From: Clostridium sp. 'White wine YQ'
GTDB taxonomy: Bacteria > Bacillota > Clostridia > Clostridiales > Clostridiaceae
Direction: 5' to 3'
NCBI RefSeq assembly: GCF_028728205.1
Contig: NZ_JAQYUU010000001.1
Location: 547,318 to 611,317 of the forward strand
Length of the DNA: 64,000 bases
The notes under the pieces were generated by a model. It was not told the DNA's origin. It ran no database searches and was given only the letters and a program-made list of their open reading frames with translations. Positions 51,647 to 60,448 of the stretch are shown piece after piece. The translations under genes and the position numbers were made by a program. How positions within the stretch are numbered: position 1 is the first letter of the stretch; each line of letters begins with the position of its first letter.

Positions 51647-52900
51647 ATGGCGAATGATAAGATAGAAAGATTATTATTAGATGAAGCTAATAGATGTATA
51701 ATGTGTAAAAATCCAAAGTGTAAAGAGAATTGTCCAATAAGTACACCAATTCCACAAATTATCTCACTTTATAGAGAAGGGAAACTAAAGGAAGCAGGAG
51801 AAATATTGTTTAACAATAACCCTCTTTCAGTTGTATGTTCCTTAGTTTGTATTCATGAAGATCAATGTAAAGGAAATTGTATAAGAGGAATTAAAGGGGA
51901 ACCAATTAGATTCCATGACATAGAAGATGAAATTTCAACCAAGTATCTTGAGGAAATTAAATTTGAAAATATTCCAAAGGATAAAGATAGAATTGCTATA
52001 GTAGGTGGTGGACCAGCAGGAATAACCATAGCCTTTATATTAGCACAAAAAGGCTATAATATCACAATTTTTGATGCTCATGATAAAATTGGAGGAGTAT
52101 TAAGATATGGTATTCCAGAATATAGATTGCCAAAAAGAATAATTGATTTATATGAGGAAAAGCTTATAGAACTTGGTGTGAGAATAAGACCTAATACAAC
52201 AATCGGACCAGTAATAAATATTGATAGACTACATGAAGATGGCTATAAAGCTGTATTTATCGGAACAGGAGTATGGAATCCTAAAACTTTGAATATTAAA
52301 GGAGAAACTTTAGGTAATGTACATTACGCTATTGATTATTTAAAATCTAGTAGTGTGTATAGATTAGGAGATAGAGTAGCTGTAATAGGAGCAGGAAATG
52401 TTGCGATGGATGCAGCAAGAAGTGCAAAGAGAAATGGAGCTAAAAATGTAACTATACTTTATAGAAAAGGCTTTGAAGACATGCCAGCTACAAATCAAGA
52501 GATACATGAAGCAAAGGAAGATGGAATAGAGTTTAACATATTTAAAGCTCCAATTGAAATAACAGAGCATGGCGTTAAGTTAGCACCTACTGAAAATGTA
52601 ATTGATGAAGAAACAGGAAAAGTAAAAACTAAGATCATTGAAGGAAAAGAAGAATTCTTTGAATGTGACTCAACAATTATTGCAGTAAGTCAAAGCCCTA
52701 GAACAAATATAGTGTCTACGACAAAACAACTAGATACCAATAGACATGGTCTTCTTATCACTGATGATAGGGGAAATACAACTAAAAAGGGTACTTTTGC
52801 TTCAGGAGATGTAGTTACGGGAGCTAAAACTGTAGTTGAAGCTGTTGTACAGGCTAAGATAGTAGCAGAAACCATTGAAGAGTATTGTAAAAATAATTAA
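51647..52900 (+). CDS. GltD-like NAD(P)-dependent oxidoreductase
   Basis: The 417-residue FAD/Fe-S protein is of the glutamate-synthase small-subunit type. The N-terminal cysteine cluster region is CIMCKNPKCKENCP and CSLVCIHEDQCKGNCIRG. The FAD motif is IAIVGGGPAGITIA and the NAD(P) motif VAVIGAGNVAMDAARSA; GTFASGDVVTGAKTVVEAV closes the FAD site. There is no gltA-type large subunit next to it, so it more likely passes electrons to another partner, possibly the nitroreductases. The ATG follows TAGGAG and lies 41 bases after the HxlR gene. Confidence 0.88.
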   Translation: MANDKIERLLLDEANRCIMCKNPKCKENCPISTPIPQIISLYREGKLKEAGEILFNNNPLSVVCSLVCIHEDQCKGNCIRGIKGEPIRFHDIEDEISTKYLEEIKFENIPKDKDRIAIVGGGPAGITIAFILAQKGYNITIFDAHDKIGGVLRYGIPEYRLPKRIIDLYEEKLIELGVRIRPNTTIGPVINIDRLHEDGYKAVFIGTGVWNPKTLNIKGETLGNVHYAIDYLKSSSVYRLGDRVAVIGAGNVAMDAARSAKRNGAKNVTILYRKGFEDMPATNQEIHEAKEDGIEFNIFKAPIEITEHGVKLAPTENVIDEETGKVKTKIIEGKEEFFECDSTIIAVSQSPRTNIVSTTKQLDTNRHGLLITDDRGNTTKKGTFASGDVVTGAKTVVEAVVQAKIVAETIEEYCKNN

Positions 52901-52913
52901 TACATAAAAGTAA

Positions 52914-52952
52914 AAGGATGTTTCAACTTTGATTTGAAACATCCTTATTATT
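52914..52952 (+). terminator. Terminator after the GltD-like gene
   Basis: AAGGATGTTTCAA pairs with TTGAAACATCCTT, followed by a T-rich tail. Confidence 0.85.
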
Positions 52953-52979
52953 TAAATAAAAGTTTCATGAAATAACTAA

Positions 52980-53267
52980 TTAGATTAAATAAGATCCTAC
53001 TACGGCATATCCCCCTAGGATGCCAGTTATCAGTCTTCTAGTATCTGTTGAATTTAATAGTCCTAAAAATTGAATTAACCAATCTAAAAACATTATTGCT
53101 AAAAGAACTATACTAATAGGAATACTACCAATTTTAATAAGTGTAAATATAGATAAAATATATCCTAAAGTCATTCCTGTGCATCTAGCACATAAAGGAA
53201 ATTGATAATTCCCTAGAAAAAAGCATCTATCAGATCTTTGATGGCAAGTTGGAGCAAAGAATTTCAT
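52980..53267 (-). CDS. DUF2085 membrane protein
   Basis: The 95-residue protein has the DUF2085 signature CHQRSDRCFFLGNYQFPLCA followed by RCTGMTLGY, whose cysteines and histidine could bind a metal. Two or three membrane helices follow. The function is unknown. It is slightly shorter than the family members I recall. The minus-strand start has no strong ribosome binding site (AATGTATTA upstream), so the ATG at 53267 is taken from the conserved N-terminus. Confidence 0.8.
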   Translation of the reverse strand: MKFFAPTCHQRSDRCFFLGNYQFPLCARCTGMTLGYILSIFTLIKIGSIPISIVLLAIMFLDWLIQFLGLLNSTDTRRLITGILGGYAVVGSYLI

Positions 53268-53342
53268 TAATACATTTTTTATCGAAAGATTTTAGGTATA
53301 TAATGGTTATAGAAAATGCAAAAGAAAGTAGGTCATTTAATT

Positions 53343-55121
53343 ATGAATGTAAGGGACAAAATAAAACGACTAAGAGAATTAATGAAAGAGAACAATGTAC
53401 AAGCATACATAGTTCCAAGTTATGATGCGCACCAAAGCGAATATGTAGCTGAGTATTTTAAGTGTAGACAGTGGATATCTGGATTTACTGGTTCTGCAGG
53501 AACAATAGTGATTACATTAGAGGATGCAGGTCTATGGACAGATGGCAGGTATTATATTCAGGCTGAAAATGAATTGAAAGACACAGGCATAAGATTATTT
53601 AGGATGGTAGATCCTGGTGTGCCTTCATACACAGAATGGCTCAAGGAGACATTAAAAGAAAATGATATGATTGGATTTGATGGTAGAGTTTTTTCAATAA
53701 ATATGGTTAAAGCTATGGAAAAAGAATTTAATGATAAGAAAATATCCTTAAAAATTGATTTAGACTTAATAGATGAATTATGGAAAGATAGACCTGAAAT
53801 CCCTAAGGAAAAGATATTTATCCATGATGTAAAATATGCTGGTAAATCCAGAAACGCAAAATTAGCACTAGTAAGAAACTCTATGAAAGCAATGGGAGCA
53901 AATTATCACCTATTAAGTTCATTAGACGATATAGCATGGCTTTTAAATATCAGGGGAAATGATGTGCCAAATAATCCAGTAGTTCTTTCAAACATTTTAA
54001 TATCAATGGAAGAATGCTATTTATTTATAAATTTACAAAAGGTACCAAATGAAGTTAAGTTAGAACTTGAATCTGATGGAATAGAGTTATGTGACTATTA
54101 CGAAATAGAGAAGGCTTTAAAGAAATTAAAAGCAGAAGATAGTATAATTCTAGATGGAGATAAAGTAAATGCAAGCTTATACTATTCAATAAACGAACAA
54201 GCTAAGAAAATTGATGCTATAAATATTACTACTAATCTTAAATCTATCAAAAATGAAACAGAAATAGAAAGCTTAAGAGAATGTGAAATAAATGACGGAG
54301 TAGCCATGGTAAGGTTCATAAAATGGCTAAAAGAAAATGTAGGTACAGAAGTAATTACAGAGATGAGTGCTGATAAAAAGTTACAGGAATTTAGAAGTGA
54401 GCAAGAATTATTTGTAGGACCTAGTTTTGACACTATAGCTGGATACAAGGATCATGCAGCAATGATGCATTATAAAGCAAATACTGAAATACAATATAAC
54501 TTGAAGAATGAAGGACTTTTTTTAGTAGATTCAGGTGGACAATATTTTAATGGTACAACTGATACCACTAGAACTATAGTATTGGGTGAACTTACTGAAG
54601 AGGAAAAAAAGGATTTTACACTAGTGTTAAAGGGACATATTGGACTAAGCACTGCAAAGTTTTTATATGGAGCTACTGGATCTAACTTAGATATTTTAGC
54701 AAGACAACCTATCTGGGAGCAGGGGTTAGATTATAAGTGCGGAACAGGACATGGTGTTGGATTTTTTTTAAATGTTCACGAGGGACCACAAAGAATAAGC
54801 CAAGTACCTAATGGAATTAAGTTAGAAAAGGGTATGATAATCACCAATGAACCAGGAGTATATAAAGAAGGAAAGCATGGTATTAGAACAGAAAATATGA
54901 TGGTAGTATGTGAAGATGCTAAAACCGAATTTGGACAATTTATGAGGTTTGAATCAGTTACTTATTGTCCTATAGATTTAGATGGAATAGATAAGGAGAT
55001 GCTTACAGAAAATGAAATTAAATGGTTAAATAATTATCATAAGGATATTTATTTAAAGCTAGCTCCTAAATTAACTCAAGAGGAAAGAGAATGGTTGAAA
55101 GAACAAACCAGAGATTTATAG
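53343..55121 (+). CDS. Aminopeptidase P family protein (M24 metallopeptidase)
   Basis: The 592-residue cytosolic peptidase removes N-terminal residues preceding proline. Two creatinase-like N-terminal domains (residues 1 to about 310, with AYIVPSYDAHQSEYV and WISGFTGSAGTIVIT) precede the pita-bread domain. Its metal ligands lie in DSGGQYFNGTTDTTRT (two Asp), GTGHGVGF (His), NEPGVY (Glu) and RTENMMVV (Glu). An in-frame ATG at 53316 lies only 12 bases after a TATAAT element at 53299-53304 and has no ribosome binding site, so the ATG at 53343 is preferred. The long three-domain form is common in clostridia. Confidence 0.93.
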   Translation: MNVRDKIKRLRELMKENNVQAYIVPSYDAHQSEYVAEYFKCRQWISGFTGSAGTIVITLEDAGLWTDGRYYIQAENELKDTGIRLFRMVDPGVPSYTEWLKETLKENDMIGFDGRVFSINMVKAMEKEFNDKKISLKIDLDLIDELWKDRPEIPKEKIFIHDVKYAGKSRNAKLALVRNSMKAMGANYHLLSSLDDIAWLLNIRGNDVPNNPVVLSNILISMEECYLFINLQKVPNEVKLELESDGIELCDYYEIEKALKKLKAEDSIILDGDKVNASLYYSINEQAKKIDAINITTNLKSIKNETEIESLRECEINDGVAMVRFIKWLKENVGTEVITEMSADKKLQEFRSEQELFVGPSFDTIAGYKDHAAMMHYKANTEIQYNLKNEGLFLVDSGGQYFNGTTDTTRTIVLGELTEEEKKDFTLVLKGHIGLSTAKFLYGATGSNLDILARQPIWEQGLDYKCGTGHGVGFFLNVHEGPQRISQVPNGIKLEKGMIITNEPGVYKEGKHGIRTENMMVVCEDAKTEFGQFMRFESVTYCPIDLDGIDKEMLTENEIKWLNNYHKDIYLKLAPKLTQEEREWLKEQTRDL

Positions 55122-55293
55122 GTTTAAATATTAATATTACTGTTAAAGGTAAATTTTATTATGAAATAAAATTTACCTTTTTTATATAGTGGACATGAAT
55201 ATAAGAATGAAAATTTAAATAAAAAGAAGCAATTGCATATATGCTATAAAACTACATAACCTAATTAAAAATAGTAAATTAGGGAGTGAATAT

Positions 55294-56445
55294 ATGAAAA
55301 AAAATATATCAATATTAATATCATGTATACTTGTAGTTTTTTTAGTTGCATGTAACATAACTAAAAAGGAAAAGGTAAGTCCTTATTCAGATGATATTCA
55401 AATGAAACTTAACAAAATGTCACTAGAAGAAAAGATAGATCAGATGATTATGCTTTCAATTGATGAAGTGGTTAAAGACGGTGGCAGGGTAAAGTTTACA
55501 GAGATGAATGAAGCAACCAAAAGTTTTTTAAGCAAACATCAGTTAGCAGGAGTTATATTATTTAAGTTTAATATGATAGATAAATTACAGACTGAAAAGC
55601 TAACTAAAGATATTCAAAATTTAAGCAAAGTAAATAAATTTTTTATTGCAACAGACCAAGAGGGTGGGAGAATTAGTAAAATACCAACTGAAAACAAAAC
55701 GATGACTGCAAGAGAAATAGGAAATACTAAAGATCCAAACAATGCATATAAAGCAGCTAGAATCATTGGTGGTGATTTAAAATCTTTAGGACTAAATTTA
55801 GATTTTGCACCAGTAATGGATGTGGACACCAATCCTAATAATCCAATAATTGGGGACAGAGCATTTAGTAATGACCCAAAGATTGTAGGTGAATTTGGTG
55901 TTAAATTCATGGAAGGATTACATTCTCATGGAATATTAGCAACAGCAAAACATTTTCCGGGGCATGGAGATACAACTGGTGATTCCCATAAGGAGTTAGT
56001 GAAGGTAAATCAACCTTTACAGAGAATTGAAAATGTTGAATTATACCCTTTTAAAAAAGCAATAGAAAATAATGTTGATATGATTATGGTGGGACATATA
56101 ATTGTGCCTGCATTAGATGATGATAAAACTCCTGCAAGCTTATCTAAAAAGATGATGACTTCACTATTGAAAGAAAAAATGGGCTTTAAAGGAGTGGTCA
56201 TAACAGATGCGTTTGATATGAAGGCAATAACACAAAACTATGAAATTAAATCAGCTGTAGTGCAAGCTATAAATGCAGGTGCAGATATTATTTTAATGCC
56301 TGTGGCAGTGGTTCCGGGTGAAAATGAAAAGGATTATGAAGAATTAGTTAGGTTTATTAAGGAGAAAGTTCAAGCTGGTGAAATTTCCGAAAGTAGAATA
56401 AATGATGCAGTTACAAGAATTTTAACTGCAAAAAAAAGTTTATAG
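55294..56445 (+). CDS. nagZ: Beta-N-acetylhexosaminidase-like lipoprotein (glycoside hydrolase family 3, NagZ type)
   Basis: The 383-residue precursor has a lipoprotein signal with lipobox LVAC (Cys20), so it is anchored outside the membrane. The GH3 N-terminal domain follows, with ATDQEGGRISK, LDFAPVMDVDTNP and the NagZ-type catalytic loop KHFPGHGDTTGDSHKELV (about residues 219-236), which carries the His/Asp pair. The nucleophile is probably the Asp in ITDAFDM near residue 305. It should release GlcNAc from peptidoglycan fragments for recycling, as in Bacillus NagZ. The ATG follows AGGGAG. Confidence 0.9.
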   Translation: MKKNISILISCILVVFLVACNITKKEKVSPYSDDIQMKLNKMSLEEKIDQMIMLSIDEVVKDGGRVKFTEMNEATKSFLSKHQLAGVILFKFNMIDKLQTEKLTKDIQNLSKVNKFFIATDQEGGRISKIPTENKTMTAREIGNTKDPNNAYKAARIIGGDLKSLGLNLDFAPVMDVDTNPNNPIIGDRAFSNDPKIVGEFGVKFMEGLHSHGILATAKHFPGHGDTTGDSHKELVKVNQPLQRIENVELYPFKKAIENNVDMIMVGHIIVPALDDDKTPASLSKKMMTSLLKEKMGFKGVVITDAFDMKAITQNYEIKSAVVQAINAGADIILMPVAVVPGENEKDYEELVRFIKEKVQAGEISESRINDAVTRILTAKKSL

Positions 56446-56496
56446 ATAGTATAAAGCAAGAGATTTTAACAGAATTATTAGCAGGAGGCTGATTTA

Positions 56497-56912
56497 ATGG
56501 GAAAGCTTGCAATTATCACTTTAATCAAATCAATTGGTATGTATGTTTTAGCATTATTTTTAACTAGAATTATGGGTAGAAAACTTATATCACAAATGAC
56601 ATTCTTTGATTTTGTAGTGGGTATATCAATGGGAACTTTAGTAGCAAACACAATGGTAGATTCAGTATATATATCATAAACATCACTAATAGCACTGATA
56701 GCTATAACCATTTTAACTGTAATAACAGCATTACTTAGTATTAAAAGTATAAAAATAAAAAAGTTAAATGGGTTAGGGATGAATTGAAACAACAAGATGT
56801 TCAAGATATCTCTGAGGTGTTTTATGCAGGTATATATGCAAATAAAAAGTTACATGTATCAAGAAAATCTAAAGAAAAGATAGAGAAGCATGGACAATAT
56901 GGGATAGAATAA
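56497..56912 (+). pseudogene. DUF421 (YetF-type) membrane protein, broken
   Basis: The start is intact (ATG behind GCAGGAGG) and gives MGKLAIITLIKSIGMYVLAL and a second helix before an in-frame TAA at 56677-56679. The frame then continues as TSLIALIAITILTVITALLS. After a frameshift and a deletion of roughly 80-90 residues it ends with DELKQQDVQDISEVFYAGIY and SKEKIEKHGQYGIE. All surviving parts match the order of DUF421 proteins, which are about 230 residues long. Confidence 0.85.
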
Positions 56913-57014
56913 GATATAAGAAAGTTCAGTTAATACTTTTTACATAAATATGGTGAAATAGTTAGTGAAGTATGTAACGAAATAATAATTGATATAAAAA
57001 AGGAGTTCTAGTTC

Positions 57015-57641
57015 ATGGATATATATACAATAGGTCATTCAAATTATTCAGTTGAGAGACTAATTGATATGTTAAATTATTATAAGATAAATTGTGTAGT
57101 TGATATAAGGGGGACTCCTTACTCAAAATATAATGTTCAATTTAATAAAGAAACTATAAGGAATACTTTATTAAATAGAGGTTTTATGTATATATACATG
57201 GGGAAAGAATTTGCAGCTCAACGGGAAAATAGAGATTTATATACGAAGGAAGGATATGCAGATTTTGAGAAAGTAGTAGAAGATAAAGATTTCTTATCTG
57301 GAATTGAAAGGTTAAAACTTGGATGTGAAAAAGGATATAGAATAGTGCTTATGGGAGCTATGCAGGATCCTATTAACTGTCATAGATCAATTTTGCTTGG
57401 AAGAGCGTTAATTAATAACGGTTTTAATCTAAAACACATATTACATGACTATTCATTAGCTACTCAAGAAGAATTAGAAGAAAAAATGCTAGAAAAGTAT
57501 TTTAGTACAAGAAATCAAGTTACAATTGATACTTTATTAGGAATAGAACCTAATAGAGAAGAGCTTATAAAAAAATGTTATAGGGAAAGTAATAAAGAAA
57601 TAGGTAATAGAGTTGAAAAAAATAACCCTAAAAATTTTTAG
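57015..57641 (+). CDS. DUF488 domain protein
   Basis: The 208-residue cytosolic protein opens with IYTIGHSNYSVERLIDML, then VVDIRGTPYSKYN and LMGAMQDPINCHRSILLGRA, the standard DUF488 blocks. The conserved Cys-His-Arg near residue 124 suggests an enzymatic or nucleic-acid-related role, but none has been shown to my knowledge. The ATG follows AAGGAG. The stop codon lies within a perfect palindromic terminator shared with the convergent penicillin-binding protein gene. Confidence 0.9.
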   Translation: MDIYTIGHSNYSVERLIDMLNYYKINCVVDIRGTPYSKYNVQFNKETIRNTLLNRGFMYIYMGKEFAAQRENRDLYTKEGYADFEKVVEDKDFLSGIERLKLGCEKGYRIVLMGAMQDPINCHRSILLGRALINNGFNLKHILHDYSLATQEELEEKMLEKYFSTRNQVTIDTLLGIEPNREELIKKCYRESNKEIGNRVEKNNPKNF

Positions 57642-57651
57642 GGTTATTTTT
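57618..57651. terminator. Bidirectional terminator (perfect palindrome)
   Basis: AAAAATAACCCTAAAAA and its exact complement, with T-rich tails on both strands. Confidence 0.9.
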
Positions 57652-57670
57652 ATTAAGTGGTATAAGATTA

Positions 57671-59716
57671 TTATTTTGATCCCATAGAGTAACTAAGTAC
57701 ATTTTTTACTTTAGGTACAAGATATTTAGTTCCACCTATGGATTTTGTATCTTCCATCATCATAGCCACAACAAGTTTTGGGTTGTCCATATTCATTCCT
57801 ACAAACCAAGAATTTTCTGTTCCATTTGCATCATCTTGAGTCTTTTTAATTTCAGCAGTTCCAGTTTTCCCTCCTATATTTGCTCCATCTATTTTTGCAA
57901 GATTTGCTGTAGCAGTAGGGCTATTTACGACTGCAATTAAGTCTTCTTTTAAAATATTTATATTTTCTTTTTTGATAGCATTTTCTTTCCAAATCTTTTG
58001 AGGAGCTTTATCACTTAACTCTAGAATAGGAGTCATAATGTTACCATCATTTACTACGGAACTATAAATAAGTGAAGCTTGAAGAGGAGATATTAAGAGT
58101 TCTCCTTGTCCATAACCAGTATCAGCTAAAAGTTCTTCACTTTTTATTGTATTATCATTAGAAATTTGGTTTTTTGAAATAGGATATGAAAAAGGAATTT
58201 CCTCTCCTATCCCAAATGCTTTAGCACCTTCAATAAATTTGTCAGCTTTAATTTTCAATGCCTGCTGTGCAAAATATATATTGTTGGAGCTGATAAGAGC
58301 ATCTCTAAGGTTGATTGGCTTATCGGAACCAACTGTAGTGGTTATTTTTTTGCCTCCCCAGGAGCTATCTTTTTGCCATTCAGTACCCTTTATATCTAAA
58401 GTCTCCTCTGGATTTATTACACCAGTATCTAAACCTATTGCAGCGGTGACAAATTTGAAGATTGAGCCAGGTGCATAAGTATTATTGAATCTATTATTTG
58501 ATATATCACTCCAAGCTGTATCCCATTGCTTTTTTATTGTTTCAGTTTTATAAGTTGTAAATATATTTGGATCATAGGAAGGGGAACTTACTAATGAGAG
58601 AACCTCCCCAGTTTTAGGGTTTATAGATGAGCAGGCCCCTTTTTGACCACTAAGTTCACTATAAACTTTTTGTTGCAATGCTAAGTCGATGGAGAGCTTT
58701 ATGTTTTCGCCAGGGGTTGAATCTTTTTTTACTATGATAATCTCAGTATCCTTATTATCAACTTTTCTTGTAAGATATAGCTTAAGTCCATCTTCACCTT
58801 TAAGTCGAGGTTCAAAAACCTGCTCTAATCCAGCTTTTCCAATGACACTTGAACTACCATATCCTTTCCCCTGATTTTTCTCAAGTTCTTCAGCAGTAAT
58901 AGGAGCAACATAGCCAACTAATGAGCCAATTGCTTCCCCTCCAGTATATACTCTTGAAGGAATCTCCATGTATTTAACTCCAGGAATTTCTATAGCCTTT
59001 TGTAGCTTATCTTTATCGCTTAAAGATACATTTACTAATGGTATAAATTCATCTAATTTATCTTCAGCACCCTTTAGTTTACTTGATATAAAATCTGGGG
59101 TTAAATCTAATATTGAAGCTAGTGCTTGTACACTAGAATCTTTACTTGGGATAAATTTTCTAGGATGTATTCCTAATGAAGCTACACTTCCATTGAATGC
59201 AAGCTTTACATTGTTTCTATCTGTCAATTCGCCTCTTTTAGCAGGGATTCTTTGTATTTTGATTTTTTCCCCTTTTTCCATCTGAGGGAATAGTAATTTT
59301 TCACTCCACTTAATTTTCCATGGATTCTCTTTGTCCTTAGTTTTTATTAAACTAAGAGTATAATCAGAAATATCAAGCTTTCCGAAACTACTATTCATTG
59401 AAAGGGAAAAAGGAATGTCTAACTCAGATGACTTACTCTTATTAGACTCAGATAAATCCTTAGCGTCTAATTTTATATCTGAAGCGTCTAAACTACTATA
59501 AATGCTGGTATACTTGTCTATAAAATCTTTTTCATTTATATATTCTTTAGAAGAATCATCTAACATGGCATATAATGCTTTATAATTTTTATTATTTAGA
59601 TTATCACTAAACTTATTAAATGCATCAGTAGGTGTTTCTGTTTTTGAACAACCAATAATAAAAATTGGTATTATTGCTAAGAAACAATAAATGAAACATT
59701 TCTTTAATACTTTCAT
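57671..59716 (-). CDS. Class B penicillin-binding lipoprotein (MecA/PBP3-like)
   Basis: The 681-residue transpeptidase cross-links peptidoglycan outside the cell. A lipoprotein-type signal ends in IIGC (Cys23). An NTF2-like MecA-N domain of about 110 residues follows (TDAFNKFSDNLNNKNYKAL), then a dimerisation domain (IQRIPAKRGELTDRNNVKLA) and the catalytic domain with the active Ser in APGSIFKFV, SSNNIYFAQQ and GGKTGTAEIK. MecA-N PBPs include low-affinity, beta-lactam-tolerant enzymes. No blaR/mecR-type regulators are adjacent, so resistance is only a possibility. The ATG at 59716 follows AGGAGGT. Confidence 0.92.
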   Translation of the reverse strand: MKVLKKCFIYCFLAIIPIFIIGCSKTETPTDAFNKFSDNLNNKNYKALYAMLDDSSKEYINEKDFIDKYTSIYSSLDASDIKLDAKDLSESNKSKSSELDIPFSLSMNSSFGKLDISDYTLSLIKTKDKENPWKIKWSEKLLFPQMEKGEKIKIQRIPAKRGELTDRNNVKLAFNGSVASLGIHPRKFIPSKDSSVQALASILDLTPDFISSKLKGAEDKLDEFIPLVNVSLSDKDKLQKAIEIPGVKYMEIPSRVYTGGEAIGSLVGYVAPITAEELEKNQGKGYGSSSVIGKAGLEQVFEPRLKGEDGLKLYLTRKVDNKDTEIIIVKKDSTPGENIKLSIDLALQQKVYSELSGQKGACSSINPKTGEVLSLVSSPSYDPNIFTTYKTETIKKQWDTAWSDISNNRFNNTYAPGSIFKFVTAAIGLDTGVINPEETLDIKGTEWQKDSSWGGKKITTTVGSDKPINLRDALISSNNIYFAQQALKIKADKFIEGAKAFGIGEEIPFSYPISKNQISNDNTIKSEELLADTGYGQGELLISPLQASLIYSSVVNDGNIMTPILELSDKAPQKIWKENAIKKENINILKEDLIAVVNSPTATANLAKIDGANIGGKTGTAEIKKTQDDANGTENSWFVGMNMDNPKLVVAMMMEDTKSIGGTKYLVPKVKNVLSYSMGSK

Positions 59717-59912
59717 AAAGTTACCTCCTATATTCAATATAATAATATTAACACAAATAGAAATAAAAGGTAACGGGTAAAAAAGTAGCTTTTATATATA
59801 AATATTTTTAAAGAATTTTGTAAATGAATATAGAAAGATAACGAAAAGCATATTATAATATTATAAATATGTTAAAAATATAATAAAAAGATATTGTTAA
59901 AAGGAGTACATA

Positions 59913-60140
59913 ATGAGAGCAGTTTATAAGAACCCAAAAGAATTAGCAACAGTTATAAAGGATTCTGTAGATGCATATTTGGAGGATTTAGTAACTTATG
60001 ATCAGCTAGAACAAAAGTTAACTAAAGTAATTAATGCAAATGGAGAAAGAGTATATAAAAATGGAATAATCGCATTACAGATTTCAAATGTTCTAGGTGA
60101 ATCCAGAACAGAAATAGTGAATAAAATATATAATAAGTAA
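59913..60140 (+). CDS. Small conserved protein, TIGR04540-like
   Basis: The 75-residue soluble protein starts MRAVYKNPKELATVIKDSVD and is mostly helical, ending in a stretch like a degenerate helix-turn-helix (IIALQISNVLGESRTEIVNK). I associate it with the clostridial TIGR04540 family, from memory. The function is unknown. The ATG follows AAGGAG, and a terminator follows the stop. Confidence 0.7.
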   Translation: MRAVYKNPKELATVIKDSVDAYLEDLVTYDQLEQKLTKVINANGERVYKNGIIALQISNVLGESRTEIVNKIYNK

Positions 60141-60153
60141 TAATGAAATGATG

Positions 60154-60198
60154 ACGCTATATATTAGTAAATACGCTGATATATAGCGTTTTATATTT
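60154..60198 (+). terminator. Terminator after the small TIGR04540-like gene
   Basis: ACGCTATATAT pairs perfectly with ATATATAGCGT, followed by a T-rich tail. Confidence 0.82.
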
Positions 60199-60223
60199 TA
60201 TTAAAGTATTACATTTATATAAA

Positions 60224-60237
60224 TGCAATCGCTTGCG
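60224..60237. promoter_or_regulatory. Upstream LacI-type operator half of a pair
   Basis: TGCAATCGCTTGCG is an imperfect palindrome around a central CG, similar to the operator at 60405-60418 and 181 bases upstream of it. The spacing would allow repression by DNA looping. Confidence 0.6.
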
Positions 60238-60362
60238 TAAATCTTGCTCATTAAGAATGAAAATATAAAGAAAGAATATAATAAAAACTTATTAATATAA
60301 TTATTATATGAGGATTTTAATTAGCATAGATAGAAAAATTCTAAAAATAACCTTAATCTTAA

Positions 60363-60418
60363 TTGACAAACATTGGCAAGGGGGATATAATTAAATTAAA
60401 GTTGTGCAAGCGTTTGCA
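60363..60418 (+). promoter_or_regulatory. Consensus promoter with LacI-type operator for the sugar ABC operon
   Basis: TTGACA (60363-60368), exactly 17 bases and TATAAT (60386-60391) is a perfect sigma-A promoter. TGCAAGCGTTTGCA (60405-60418), a palindrome with central CG of the LacI/GalR family type, covers the region just after the expected start of transcription. Confidence 0.85.
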
Positions 60419-60448
60419 TCAACTAATAATTAGTAAATGGGGGATATC

